A DNA stretch of 64,000 nucleotides from Meconema thalassinum (GCA_946902985.2 OX336390.1:527576861-527640860); one strand, 5' to 3'. Positions 1-11,800 are shown, counted from the stretch's first letter. Notes: a model not told the origin generated them from the letters alone. Translations and numbers: made by a program.

Positions 1-394
1 ATTTCAATTGCACTTTGTGAATAATTTGGATTGGAACTGGGATAGGGCCTATTTCAATCTGAATTGCATTGTGTATTTTCAATTTCACTTGCATTTTGTA
101 AGTATTTTGAACCTCAATTGCATTTTGTACGTATTTTCGATCTCATTTGCATTTTGTAAGTATTTTGAATTTCAGTTGCATTTTGTAAGTATTTCGACGC
201 TACATTGCATTTTGTACGTATTTTGAATCTAGCGTACGTTTTGTGGGTCTTTTTCAATCTATTCTTTTTGTGAATCTTTTCGTTCTAAATACCCTTTTGT
301 AAGACCATATTGTGAGTTGTTTCCATCTGAGTTTCTCTTTGTACGTATTTTCCGTCTCACATAATTTTCGTTCTGGTTTCCATTTCATTCTCAT
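1..394 (+). repeat. Degenerate minisatellite-like body (TTGCATTTTGTAAGTATTTT family), copy 1
   Basis: The stretch is built from roughly 30-bp degenerate units around the words GCATTTTGTAAGTATTTT and CAATCTNAATT. The same body recurs at 20571-20937 and 21664-22135. It continues off the left edge of the window. Open frames through it are low-complexity Phe/His/Leu strings produced by the repeat and are not genes. Confidence 0.75.
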
Positions 395-475
395 TTTCGC
401 CATCACCCAGATCATTAGGGGCCGATAACCTAGATGTTAGGCCCCTTAAAACAACAATTATCATCATCATCTTCG
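395..475 (+). mobile_element. SINE-type 3' tail following the minisatellite body
   Basis: The tail contains a hairpin whose arms are TAGGGGCC and GGCCCCTTA around a loop including CCTAGATGTTA. It is followed by AAAACAACAATTATC and a short ATC run. The same tail follows the second copy of the body at 22136-22212, so body and tail travel together as one repeat family. Confidence 0.7.
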
Positions 476-654
476 CTGGGTGACTAATATCCTTTCGATC
501 AAAGTAGACGGTGTTCGGGGAGGGTCACTAGGATGGTCCAAACATAAATAGCCCCGCCACCAAAGAAAAAGAAGAAAAAAAGAAACCTTCTATGGAAGAT
601 GACGAAGAACTACCGAAACGTTTCCTCGTAGATTAGTCTCCTCTTTACCTCGTG

Positions 655-885
655 GCTGGCTGCGTGGCTCAGGGGTAACGTTCTCGCTTGCTGGGCCCAA
701 GGTTGCAGGTTCGTATCCTGGCGCAGTCAGCTGGCATTTGAGGGTGCGCAACTGCGAGGGAGCCGTGTACGTAGATTTACTGGCACGTTAAACATCCCCT
801 TCGGGGCAAAATTCCGGCACCCCGGCGTCTCTAAAAGCCAGTGTAGTTAAAAGGGACGTAAAACCAATAACATTATTATTATTAA
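655..885 (+). mobile_element. SINE-B copy 1 (tRNA-like head)
   Basis: The tRNA-like head has an A-box-like GCGTGGCTCAGGGGTAACG and a B-box-like GGTTCGTATCC. A body with CATCCCCTTCGGGGC and GGCGTCTCTAAAAGCC follows, ending in a short ATT run. A close relative lies at 41156-41371. The Pol III promoter role is inferred from the box motifs. Confidence 0.8.
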
Positions 886-3488
886 CTTTACCTCGTAGGT
901 ATCAGGATAGACGGAGGAGACTTCAAACTGGTGACATTGACCCTCTTTAGGGAAGAAGTTGAAGGGAAATTTGGAGACCATCGTGGCATTACTAAGCTTT
1001 AGTTGAGGTCCATTTAGTTATCTTTCATTGTGACATTCTAAATTCTAATGCAAGAAATTACGTGAGATATGGGGGAGAGAGGCGTCACCATAATTAGGCG
1101 TATCTCCTGTAAGAATGAGAAAGAAAGCGTAGACACCTTTTGTATTCTAGTTTGAGGTTATGTACCGGTAGTTCTTAAACAGGTGAAGGTCACAAAGTAC
1201 CGCTGCGAAGTTCGACGGTACATCCCTTGACTATCCCTTGCTATCAGTAGTAGAAATCCCGGCATGTGTTTCCTCCAAGTGTTCTGTCTACTAAGGTCGT
1301 AAGTAGCGAGTGCAACTTGGAGATACACGAGAATGAGAGGTTTTTCGCTTCCACTGACGGGTTCAAATGCCAAGGAATGCTCCACGATACAAGCAGTGCT
1401 CTGAATTTTCTAGGAACATCAATATCTAGAAAATCAGGACTCTTGATAAGCCTTTTATATCGACGCTCGAAAGAGGTACCGAATTTCCAGTATCTTTTTG
1501 TAACTGCTCCGACGCCCTCTATCACCACTGCCAAATTCGTTCACACTAGGGTATCCCCAATTTCTAGTTTAAGTTCCGTTTTAATATTCCTACCTCCGAC
1601 ATATTTGCGAGATCTGTCAACCCGGAAAAGATACTGAGACACTGATAAAATCTTCTCCATCGATGTCAACGGTGAAAACTAAGTCCGACTTAATTCGAGT
1701 AGTTTGCTGACTATGGCTGGCTCTTCATCCAGGCCGCCTTAACGTGTCAGCAATTCGGCGGAGGAGAGAGAGAGAGACGGTCCGCCGTCTCGACGGTTGT
1801 AGACGGTTCGACGGTAAGACGCATGTCACAACTACCTCTGTTAATAAGGAGGAGTTCCCGGACAATACTTCTTCGATTTGCCAGAACGTGGCGGAAAGCA
1901 GGGAAGGCATGATATTTCTGCCCTCTTTTAGTCTATTGAATATGTGCCGCTTCGTACTCAGCTAGAAGTTGTAGCATATCGTAATTCGTTGCCAGTAATG
2001 GCAACAGTATGTAACGTGTACATTCCACCTGATTATATCAGCTTAATTACAACCATCTGGTAGATCTAGTCTCTCAGCTTCACCTCCTTTTCTCCTTCTT
2101 GGATATGTTAATGCCTACAACACCACCTGGGGCTCCGCTACCGCTACCTCTAGCGATAGAGGAAGAGATTTTGAAGGGGCGGATTGCGCAGCTGGTCCTA
2201 TGTTTGTTGAACATGCGGAAACCTACGCATTTCTTTAGTCACATGGCACTTTCTCTAGTGTTTACAGCTCCGTGTGCAGTCGTGCTCTGGTTCCCCGTGT
2301 TACGGTTGGATGTGCACAACAACCTTTGTAATATTGACTATTTCTCAATATTTCTCAAACCACCGAATCACGATCATCTCAGTCATATAACGAATACTAA
2401 TTTGGCTGCTGCAAATGAAACAATACCTTCCCCTTGGGGCAATTCTCACCTGAAACTCTCCCTTGGTGGACTGACAAGATTACAGCAGTTATCGTCGACA
2501 GGGTTTCAAACGCTGTCGGAGGCAAACCTCATCACATTCAAACGAATCCGTATTAAAGCCCGATACCTGATCCGGGAGAATAAGAAATCGTGGTCTATGT
2601 CGGCATGTCAAGTGTGGATGCAAGGGGATGCTGACCACGATGTCCAAATCCCCAAATGAAACAAAAATAATGAAGGATGGAGCGATATAGAATTCGCAGT
2701 GCAATTTCACGTATGGGTGAGTAAGGGAACGGGCAAAGGACCAAAATGGTGAACGAGTATACCTGGCCTTTATAGATCTCTTGATTAAGCTGTTTACAGA
2801 ACAACTTGTTGAGGTGAGATACAATGACGGTTCCGCTGATGGGAAGAGATGGTTGAGTCGTTCTGAGAATTGTGCTAATACGTTGTCTGGTGAGCTGGAG
2901 CGCAGCCAGGGCGAGTCATATTGATTACATTCTATCTGCTTGCTGGTCGCGACATGCTGCAGCGAACCCGGGACCATTCCATTATTAACCTGCCACGACG
3001 AACACCTCATTGTGGGTGTTCTGCTTTAAGTCTGCTGTTAATATTTTCTGTACCTTGCCTTGGTTCCATAAATTTGTGCCGGGATTCTCTGTATTTTTTA
3101 TTTTTTTTATATTTTTTAACTCTCATGATCACCTTTCGTTCCCATCCAACTCTGACGGTATTTTAGATGCCCAAATTTGTGAGTATTTCCTTTTCTCATT
3201 TAGGAGGTTTCTTCCGACTCCGATACTTCTAGACTTTCGAGTGCTAGAGTGTTCATTTTCCAGCTTTTCATGGATCTACACTTTAATCCGACACACTCAT
3301 TACATCCGAGTGGTTGGATGTTAAGTCCCTAAACTGAAACATCAATCCTAGAATTAGAGAATCTTCGACAACGTAAAGACGTAGAACGCAGAGATGCATT
3401 TAGCGATGAGTAAGGAAGAGGGACCCTTGAAAAGCTGGTCACAGACCATTTACTGTATATCCAGCACACTGCAAGTGAGAGTTTTAGG
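886..3488. other. No recognisable gene or element
   Basis: I see only unrelated short open frames here, the longest at 2099-2659 on the plus strand. None shows a domain, compositional bias or tail that I can interpret. It may be decayed repeat sequence. Confidence 0.4.
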
Positions 3489-3489
3489 A

Positions 3490-3506
3490 CCCCCCCCCCC
3501 CCCCCC
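3490..3506. repeat. Poly-C run
   Basis: There are 17 consecutive C residues. This mononucleotide tract is prone to length error in sequencing. Confidence 0.95.
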
Positions 3507-4049
3507 TTCAAGGGCTCATTATCAGTGTGACATTGACAGCCATGGAACCCCAGCTAACCATGGCATTGCTCTCATTTACTCCTTCTTGATGTGTAACATC
3601 TTTCCACTCGGTTGCTGGATATTTTTGTGGGAGTGATTTTGAAAAATGGGACTGAAGTGGATCGGACGGAAGTGATGCGATCCAGCTGTCAGTGGTAAGA
3701 GGAAACAATGAGCGCGCAGTGTCGGAGATTGGTACCATGACGCTCTGTCGGCCATGTGGAATGTATATCACATACGGATTACTTCAAGGTTTGGAGGCGC
3801 CATTACAGATATTCCTACAATAAATCATCTTCAAGTTGTCGTTCTTTGGTGTAAAAATATTCATTATAGCCTATCATATTTGCTGAAAACAATTATGATT
3901 TATTAAGAGTTATTAAGAGTTTTTTCAATCTCTGGATAAAAGTGATGGGCATCTACTCCCCGAGTAACTTTGCTCAACACTTCCATACTAAACGGTAAGC
4001 GCTCATTCGAACTCTGGTGTCAACTGATTGAAACACAAACCGCATGTTC

Positions 4050-4600
4050 AAAGTCTTCGTATCAGTATTTAAATGATGATATGCTTTAATATGAAACATT
4101 GTTACTAGTCGGCAAAGCCGGTATTATGTTTCTGCACAATGGCTATTCAGATATTAACCCACATTGCGGTAATGCAGTGATCAATATAATATACAGTAGG
4201 CCTATATCGATGTTTTTATACGGGAACTAGGCTAGCCTTTCATGGACCACTATAGGAATTCCCTTTACTGTCAAGTAGGCGTATTCATAACTAATTTAAA
4301 ACTCGATTCCACGCAGGAACATTATCGAAAAAAGGCAAAATATTAATGGAGCATAAAATATTACTTCCATATTATTACCGGCACGTGAAAATGAGTAACT
4401 GTCTTGTACTCTAAATTTCTGTGGTTGTAATGGCTGCGTGGATAGAATCTTGGTCTGCGAATCATGAGGTCTCAGGTTCGAACCCCAGTCCTGGCAGTTA
4501 TTTTTGCTACCAGATTATCTATTTAAACTATATCATAACATTATGCGTCAGTTTAACAGAATCTACATGAAATTACGATTTATCTAATTTTAATTTCAAT
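4050..4600 (+). mobile_element. Element H copy 1: dispersed repeat with tRNA-like core
   Basis: This segment is homologous in inverted orientation to 59735-60330. Shared landmarks are CTTCGTATCAG, TTTCTGCACAATGGCTATT, ATTAACCCACATTG, GGAACATTATCGA-like text and TTAACAGAATC. The core at about 4432-4498 is tRNA-like, with a B box GGTTCGAACCCC and a possible A box TGGATAGAATCTTGG. It is unlike the other SINEs because the tRNA-like core is internal and flanked by AT-rich arms, not at the 5' end. It could be an old SINE carried inside a larger DNA element. Confidence 0.55.
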
Positions 4601-4971
4601 AGTTTGCTGGGAAATTTGATTGTATTGACCATTATTTCTAGTAGTCTATAGATAGGCTATGGTTTCATTCCACTTCTTAATTTACAATATGTGATGTTTG
4701 TTCAAACAAGTGTGACAGTAGCATATCTCCAATTCAATCTGTACATTCATCATAGTACCAGTATGAAAACTCAGCGTAAATTAACATTTTACAAATGTCC
4801 AAGCTGTGTAGTAGGCCTATACGAGTAGGATAACATGTCAGATGCTTTTACATACATTTCATCTCAATTTCATAGTAGGATAACATGACGTCAGATGTTA
4901 CACATCAAATGCGACTACTATAAGGGTCGTATCTTTTTTTTTTTTTTCATACTTCCTGTCGACTACCCTTT

Positions 4972-5130
4972 GCCAGCTCTTGTTTTCTTACGATTACAGC
5001 AGTATTGGAGTATCCGAAGCCATTCCCGCCTTAATTGGCCCTTGTCTCATCTTTAACTTTGATTTTCGAGGGGTCGGATTCTTCTTCTTCTTCTTCTCCT
5101 CCTCCTCCTCCTCCTCCTCCTCCTCCTCCT
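4972..5130 (+). repeat. Family J fragment plus (CTT)n/(CTC)n microsatellite
   Basis: The segment 4972-5078 shares GCCAGCTCTTG-like text, TATCCGA and GCCTTAATTGGCCCTTG with 20330-20470. The microsatellite at 5079-5130 begins as CTT repeats and changes to CTC repeats. The family J identity is a sequence match within this window only. Confidence 0.5.
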
Positions 5131-5496
5131 CAAGAACTCTCTGCTGGTGAAATCGCGAATAGGCTACTCCGAGAGATTACTGAGTTAGGTTTGTTTTTGC
5201 CCTCTTTCCAGTGCCTGTAAGACAAGCCCATCAATCGGGCTTTTGGGCCATCCCATTCTCCGACTGGGCTCCTCGCCCATGCAGACACCAGTATAGTCAC
5301 GAATGGGGCAGCTGCCAAGAAGTGTCAGCGCAGTCCAATTGGACACTGCTAGTCCAAATCCATCCCACATCCAAAATCCAAATGGACTGCCCAAAACATT
5401 GAACAGTAGCCTACGAGTGTAGTCTACTTCAGACACACAAGTCAAGTAAGCAGATCAAAGTTGCCTGCCTCCCATTGCAGCCCGCATGTCGGAGCA

Positions 5497-5838
5497 CAGC
5501 CCGTCTCGTGTTGTAGTGACCAGGTCAGGGTTCGATTCCCGGCTCTGCAAAGAAATTTAACCCTGATGTATGGGCTGGAACAGGGCTCTTTCGGCGTCGT
5601 AAGACAACGCAGAAGAGGTCGGTTCCATGTCTAGCTCAGCCATCCTAGAAGTGGTTTTCCGTGGTTTCCCACTTCTACTGCAGGCGAATGCCGGGATGGT
5701 TCCTAATTTAAAGCCATGGCCGACTCCTTACCAAATCCTAATTCCAATTACAAATACACACACTAATACAGCCATCGCAATGACACAGGTTATCAGACAG
5801 ATTACGTACACGGGGTTATATGACCTTATATGACCCTT
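5497..5838 (+). mobile_element. SINE-C copy 1
   Basis: The head has a B-box-like GGTTCGATTCCCGGCTCTG, followed by AAGAAATTTAA. The body contains CCATCCTAGAAGTGG, CACTTCTACTGCAGGCG and CCGGGATGGTTCC, then a TTATCAGACAG tail. The 3' hairpin region is rearranged. It is one of at least ten SINE-C pieces in the window. Confidence 0.8.
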
Positions 5839-6390
5839 CTACTGTATGAAAAGTACGGTGAGGAGTTTTATAAATGATTGGTGTATTGACTCATGTTTAC
5901 CATACCTAATTTTACGATGCACCAAGCATCCGAACACGATTTATAGGCGTACATAAAGATACACAGAAAGGCAGACAGACAATTCTATTGTCTACAACAT
6001 ATCACCCAGATATCCAAATATGGGTATATCTACCACACAGTATCAAACAAAATCATCCTTACGATGAACCCGTATGTCGACAAAAAAAAAAAAAAAAGAT
6101 GAATCAACAATTACAATGCATGTAAGAATGAATCAACAATTACAATGCATGTAGTACCGTTTACGCGGCGTTGCTTATCATGATTGTTTTAGTCGTTTTT
6201 CTGTTTCCGTTGAATTCAATCTAATTGCTAGCGGTGTTTAATAATGTGGTGAATGTCAATTTATTTGCTTTCATCTTTCTGTTCTACATTCTGTGATAAA
6301 CCTATTCGTTGTGGTTGCAGAACTCGTTAATTTAATAGATTTCTTCTAGAAAACAATCATTCATATTCTACTTACATCCCCTCTTAAACT

Positions 6391-6555
6391 CCATCTCGTG
6401 ATGTAGCGGCTAGCATTCTTGGCTATCGCCCCGGAAGTCCGGGTTAGATTCCCTGCTCTGCCAAGAAATTTAATTTTGGTCTGTGGGCTTGAACGGAGTA
6501 CACGCAGCCACGTGACTCAAAACATAGAAGAGATGAGTTCGATTCTCACCTCAGC
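6391..6555 (+). mobile_element. SINE-C copy 2, 5' half (split by MITE)
   Basis: The head runs GATGTAGCGGCTAGC, CTTGGC, CCGGAAGTCCGGG and continues to TTCTCACCTCAGC. It is the upstream half of one SINE-C whose other half resumes at 7681. Both halves carry the duplicated 8-mer ACCTCAGC. Confidence 0.85.
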
Positions 6556-7680
6556 TAGTGATGTGGGCCGGGTAAATACCCAGTGGGAAGGTAAATATAA
6601 ATTGGGTATTTACCCGGGTATATACCCAATGGTCATTTAAATACCCAAATGAGGGTATTTTTAGTCTTTTGAGCTTTGTACAACACTTTTTGATGTATTG
6701 ATAAAGTGTTGGGCAAACAAGGACTGAAACACAGGTATTTCATGCCTTAAATTGAAATCAGGAACAATATTGATCCTTCAAAACTAGAAGTAAAGGAAAA
6801 TGGACGACCGGGTATTTTTGGGTATTTATATGTTTTGGCACTGTAACCTTAAGTGTATTTTTACCTTAAATTAAAGTAAAATATTGGATAAAACCTTTTG
6901 GTTGTTTTGTGTTTTAAATTTATAATAAATACCAAGATATTGAGAAGGTCGAGTTTCATTACGGTACTGGAAATGAGCAACAAAGATGTGGGAGGGAAAA
7001 GCTACTTTTGTAGTAATATGAGTAGGCTGTATGCATATTAATTGAAATGTGTATGCCAACACTTAAAAGGTAATAAAATGTATTCAACAGAAAGCACATT
7101 TAAAAAAAAATGCTTAGTAAAAGTGCTTTAAGTTATTTTCCATTCAATTTTAAATATAAAAAAAATATTATTTTTTAAAATGATACTCTAAATAATATAA
7201 ATGCATGTCAGGAAGTTTTTGTAGTGTATGGGTCCTAAATGGGTGAAGATGTACGCCAGCAAGCATATGGGTTGGCAACACTGCTCCGCTCATCCTACCC
7301 AGAATTCAAACTGACACTGTACTTCCCAACCATTTTCTATTCTTTGTTTGATGCCTACTGTACTTAACCTAACTTTTACAGTGTAGTGGAGTTGTTAGTT
7401 TATATCTCCCGATCTAATTCCCAATTCTAAGTCTGTTTTTAATTCCCAATTCTAATAATATTTAATTTGATTAACTATCTAATGTTGTTACACATCTAAG
7501 AAGTTAATGTAGAATAGTTTGCATACCGGTACCCATTTTTAAGGTTCAACTTACCACGACGCAGGACTTTTGAGGAAAAATCTAAAATAACCGGGTATTT
7601 ACCCAAATTGGGTATTTACCCGAGTATATACCCTGGGTATTTACCCCGATTTATTAATACCTGGGTATTTTACGTCACTA
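6556..7680. mobile_element. Non-autonomous hAT-type MITE inserted in SINE-C
   Basis: The 1125-bp insertion has terminal inverted repeats TAGTGATG and (complement) TAGTGACG. Perfect 8-bp direct duplications ACCTCAGC lie at 6548-6555 and 7681-7688. Eight-bp duplications and TAGNG-type ends are hallmarks of the hAT superfamily. Subterminal segments at both ends are dense in GGGTATTTACCC and GGGTAAATACCC, which pair with each other. No transposase-like ORF is present, so it must have been moved in trans. Confidence 0.88.
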
Positions 7681-7900
7681 ACCTCAGCTATCCTGGAAGT
7701 GGTTTTTGTGGTTTTCCACTTCTACTCCAGGCGAATGCCGGGATGGTTCCTAACTTCAGGCCAAGACCGTTTTCTTCCCAATCCTTAACTGATTTACAAT
7801 TACACACCTCCATAACGCAGGTTAGCAGACAAATTCTACACACATCCTAGTAAAAGGGGCTAAATGACCACGCTGTCAAAGCCCCTCAAATAAAACAACC
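7681..7900 (+). mobile_element. SINE-C copy 2, 3' half
   Basis: The SINE resumes at the duplicated ACCTCAGC with CTATCCTGGAAGTGG, CACTTCTACTCCAGGCG, GCCGGGATGGTTCC and the tail. The 3' hairpin pairs GGGGCT with AGCCCC around ATGACCACGCTGTC and is followed by CAAATAAAACAACC. Confidence 0.85.
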
Positions 7901-7944
7901 TATTATATTTGGAATGTGTGCGGAATCAGCCAGTTAGCCTGTGC

Positions 7945-8725
7945 TATTATGGTGTCTTTACCGTTCGCACTGGAACAATATTAGCCTATCTTACTCGTAC
8001 GGCTCCCTTAGATAGCTTCAGAGTTATTAAGATATTGATAAAAAGAAATCGCGCGTTCCCCACACAAGATGGAAAAGCATATGGTATCACTAAGAATTTT
8101 TATAACAAAAAGTGCTTATCTAAAAATCTTAAAATAAGGCACTACACTACAGTGGCGACACCGGAATGCCTATACGCAAGTGAATGTCTGGTACTAAACT
8201 ATAGATTAGATAAACTGGAAGTACTAGAAAGGAGAATCATGAGGAAAATTTTAGGCCCAGTGAAAACAGCAGAAGTATGGAAATTAAGATCTAATGATGA
8301 AATATACAGGGACATAGAAAATATAACAGAAACGATAAGAAAAAGGAGATTGCAATTTTTTGGACATATTTACAGAATGGATGATTCCAGATTAACAAAA
8401 AGGGTAGTCACGTACCTTTGGGAGAAAAGGGCAATAACTAGCTGGATTCAAGAAGTAAATAAAGATTTAGAAAGAAATAATATAAGTGAAGAAGAAACGG
8501 TGAACAGAGAGATCTTTAGAAAAAGGGTATTTAAGTATGAAAGGATTCCAAGGAAGATTGCCAAAGAAACCTGGTGCGAAGTGGTCCGCGGACAGAAAGA
8601 AGCAGCATAGTGAACGGATGAAGGAGTACTGGAGGGAACGGAAGAGAAAACAACAAAGTGTGAAGAATTGAAATTGGCACGTGGTCCCTAGCAGGCCTCA
8701 TCGGAAAGAAGAATAAGAAGAAATA
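7945..8725 (+). pseudogene. 5'-truncated LINE: C-terminal end of a reverse-transcriptase polyprotein
   Basis: An open frame of 233 codons (7909-8610) encodes a region typical of the part downstream of reverse transcriptase in RTE/jockey-like LINE proteins. Visible are LEVLERRIMRKILGP, an Arg/Lys-rich block RKRRLQFFGHIYRM and a C-terminal basic segment. No reverse-transcriptase catalytic motif is included, so this is a 3' fragment left by incomplete reverse transcription. Homology seems to begin near 7945-8080. After the stop at 8610 an alternate frame still resembles the usual C-terminus. The 3' end is an A/G-rich GAAGAATAAGAAGAAATAAA. Clade assignment is uncertain. It begins just after a SINE-C tail. 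Confidence 0.75.
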
Positions 8726-8989
8726 AACCTCTACGGTCGGGGTCCGACAGAATAATTCAAACTTCCTACCAAGTTTCATAGACATTACTCCATCCTAACA
8801 AATTTTGTCTGGACACACATTCATTTTTAATCCAATCCTCTATGCATGTAGTATCCAATGGAGTTGAGTATTATTATTGTCATTATTATTATTATTTACT
8901 GACGTGCATGCTTTAAAATAAGTTATGTTATCTTCCCCCATAGGAAAATTGAACTAAAACCTCCCCTTCGAATGATAGAAACACTACTA

Positions 8990-9110
8990 CAGACCACAGT
9001 AATACAGGTTATCTGACAGATTCTATCTACATATACACTCACACCTAAGTACACGGGGCTAAATGACCACGTTGCCCAAGCCCCTCAAATAAAACAATAA
9101 CAACAAAAGT
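8990..9110 (+). mobile_element. SINE-C copy 3, 3' tail only
   Basis: The tail has AATACAGGTTATCTGACAG, then the hairpin GGGGCT / AGCCCC around AAATGACCACGTTGCCC, then CAAATAAAACAATAACAAC. The head is absent. Confidence 0.75.
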
Positions 9111-10438
9111 ATTTGACGACAGTTTACATTTAATGAAGATGCATTTGGTTATACCTAAATATAATCAACGCAATTATAAGTAACTTCAAGCATTTCCGAT
9201 CACTAAAAATTGTTCACACCATTTCGCCTGTGGTAAAACCCCAGAGAAGCACACAATTTTCTTCCCATCCGGTTCTGTGGGTAACTAGTCGGCAGTTTGG
9301 TCTTTGATCCAAAGAGCCACGTATTCCATCACCGACCGGCTTTTAGGATTTTCTTGTGTGGTTCATTCCCTTGTCCTGAATACGGCCTATGACGTTTTCA
9401 TTATTTCATCATCATATCGAGCAGGTCACCTAAGACTGTTAAGTCTCTCCGGAGGCCACACGTCGTTATTTTAATAATGATAAAGGTAAATTAATTAAGT
9501 AGCAGTAATACAATAATGATCCTTATCACTTGGAGTCAAGATCCTTCAAGTTTGGTACCTTTGGAAGTTAGAAGCGTGTTTACCTAGCGGCATAGCTGAG
9601 CGTCCTCCTTGATTCCCATTGCTTAGCTGGAAGTTCGGAGATCCGAAGTTGAGTCCCTGATTTAACAGTGACAACCCTGAGTGTGGTTATCCTTGGAGTT
9701 TTCCATGCTCTATGTAAATTCCGAGATGGCACCTTATTTTCACTCTCGTTGTGCATGCCTCAACCCTAGACCTTAATATGGTTATACTCACAAATACTTT
9801 CAACAAAGTAACACAGGCTATTAGACTATTAAATTGAATCTGTAACAAGAAGAAGCTTGCTTGTGTCCACTTAATTTAAATGTAGCACTCGGAGATAAAT
9901 TTTCTCCTAAAACTGGATATGATTTGCCCGAGTGTTAAAAACATTTTAAAGGAGGGAGTATTGTTTACCATCGAGAATAAACATTTTACGGAACGCAATG
10001 GAGCAACCTATATAATACTAACAAGCATTTTTCGTTTGGCCGACTCAGCAACGTGAAAAATAAACTGCTGTCTTTGCGTTCCCAGTGCAGCAAATAGATT
10101 ACGTCATCTCAAACAATCAAGTAAGAAATTAAATACGTCCAGTCTGTATGATTGAAGCCTGTGTAAAGCGGTGTCAACACAATTATTCATTCTTAATGGG
10201 TTAGTGAAGAATGCCATAGAATTACTACGGTAATAGAAGACAATGTTAAATTTATTAACTAATTGCATTGCTTATTCCATTTTCTTTTGATAAACCTAGG
10301 TAGACAGTTTGTGTTAGTTATTGGTGAATGTTATATAGTTAACCGAAAGTTTGTGTCTGAGCGGCGGAACGATATATTCCAATGACAAAGGCTACCCAGA
10401 ATGACTCGGAGAGCTCAACGCCATTAGTAAAAGGTGAG

Positions 10439-10439
<1 letters not shown>
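9111..10439. other. No gene; one possible degenerate SINE at 9585-9845
   Basis: At 9585-9845 the order GCGGCATAGCTGAGCG, GATCCGAAGTTGAGTCCC, TTCCGAGATGGCACC and AACACAGGCTATTAGAC loosely follows SINE-C. The rest is AT-rich with nothing I recognise. Confidence 0.35.

Positions 10440-10486
<47 letters not shown>
10440..10486. repeat. (ATT)n microsatellite
   Basis: About 15 uninterrupted ATT triplets lie immediately before a SINE-D head. Its position suggests an insertion-site or tail-associated microsatellite. Confidence 0.95.
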
Positions 10487-10496
10487 GTTACAAAGT

Positions 10497-10705
10497 GGGA
10501 AGTGTGATGGCGCAGTGGCTTAGCTGCTCGTCTTTCACCCGGACGGCCGGGGTTCAAATCCCGGTGACAGCGGGGTGGAATTTTCAACTGAAAAATCCCG
10601 TGGTGTCAGGAAGGGCATCCGTCCTTAAATCCCCGGCCAAAACCAAAATGAGTCTGGTTGGCTCCCGCGACCCCAATTAATTGGGGAAAACCGAACAAAG
10701 AAAAG
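10497..10705 (+). mobile_element. SINE-D (tRNA-like head)
   Basis: The A box is TGGCGCAGTGGCTTAGCTG and the B box GGTTCAAATCC. The body has GGTGTCAGGAAGGGCATCC and ends in GACCCCAATTAATTGGGG. This is the only clear copy in the window. Its head differs from all the other SINE families here. Confidence 0.8.
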
Positions 10706-10794
10706 ATTATAGTTAAAAAGTGTGGAAGGGTATTCATTCAGTCGCAAAGCCATTCACGGATGTTCTTGAAATAATTATCATTATGTAATTATGT

Positions 10795-10985
10795 AATGGA
10801 GACTTATCTGGCAATGTGGCAGATTTTAAGCTTATGCAGGAGGAGAATGAGGACGGAAACAGCATCACGGTTGAGGAAGTAGATAGGGTGGTAAATAAAC
10901 TGACACAAAGCGACAGGGGTAGATGCCATTCAGCCAGAAATGGTTAAGCATAATTCCGAATTCAGTCGCTTAGAAAACTTGTATT
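10795..10985 (+). pseudogene. LINE polyprotein scrap (upstream of the reverse transcriptase core)
   Basis: A short frame with ITVEEVDRVVNKLTQSDRG, followed after a frameshift by AIQPEMVK, looks like the segment that precedes the RT fingers in LINE ORF2 proteins. It is very short and broken, so the call is tentative. Confidence 0.4.
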
Positions 10986-11189
10986 CGAGAAAGAAATAAA
11001 AACTTAAAAAAAGAACTGAGTAATGGAAAATATGGGATGCTTGGTGCAAATGACATCGGCGGAATCACAAGGTCCATTTCTGAAATAATAGAGCTGTTAC
11101 AATTACTACAATTTACTTTACGATAAAACCGCAACAATGACCCTTAATCTTCAGAAGAAGAGGATGAGAAGGACCTTCCACCAATCCTA

Positions 11190-11300
11190 ATAGTAGGAGA
11201 GCCCAAGCGGGGATTTTGGGATTTACTCAAACGCGGCTGAATAGCATAAGGAGGGAAACCTTGCACCCTGTTAAGTACCACCACCATACATAAACCCTTT
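11190..11300 (+). repeat. Dispersed repeat fragment (AGAGCCCAAGCGGGGATTT)
   Basis: The segment is matched in inverted orientation by 14448-14535, where GGGAGCCCAAGAGGC and GGGGATTTACTCGAGC are read on the minus strand. Family identity beyond this window is unknown. Confidence 0.45.
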
Positions 11301-11329
11301 ATACCCATAGGGTCGTGCGTTTAAATTAG

Positions 11330-11800
11330 CCGATCAGAATAGTAAAAAAATCGATCGTTAGAAAAACTCGAGCGCGTCAGATTAAGGCAAGGTGAGTTAA
11401 TTACATGCAGAAAAGTGTGCATTTCAATAATCTGACGAAATATATACAGGCCTATATATCTTATTATATATTATTTTCTGTTAATTGTATTTATTATATT
11501 CAGTAGTTAAAAAAAATAATTGAAGAAGATTTTTTTTTAAATCTTCAGATTAAGGGAATTCCTCCACATAATTGTCAGATTTTGGGTCAGCACGACAAGG
11601 ACATCAAGGTGAATCGTCTGTATACTAATCTGACGCGTTCGAGTATTTCAAAGTCACGTTTTTTTGTTTGTTTGTTGTTTTTTTTTCTAAAATCGGCCAT
11701 GAGTTTTGGTCACATCCAAGTCGTCAGTCTTTTTCTCCTTTTGGGTTTACTTAACATCACTTCTGAATATCTGACGAGCTCGATTTTTTTTTTCCATTTT
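11330..11800. repeat. Region with repeated inverted CTCGAGCGCGTCAGATTA motifs
   Basis: CTCGAGCGCGTCAGATTA at about 11369-11386 is mirrored by TAATCTGACGCGTTCGAG at about 11625-11642. A further relative, ATATCTGACGAGCTCGATTT, lies near 11768. Shorter AATCTGACG and GTCAGATTT words fall between. It is probably a decayed foldback element. Confidence 0.5.

Noticed and set aside
1..470. Phe/His-rich open frame as a gene
   Set aside because: It is a translation of the degenerate minisatellite; the same text recurs at 21770-22012.
2099..2659. 186-codon open frame, possible host exon
   Set aside because: No domain, no splice context, no codon bias that I can see, and a comparable antisense frame overlaps it.
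5035..5220. Pro/Ser-rich small protein
   Set aside because: The repeats come from the (CTT)n/(CTC)n microsatellite.
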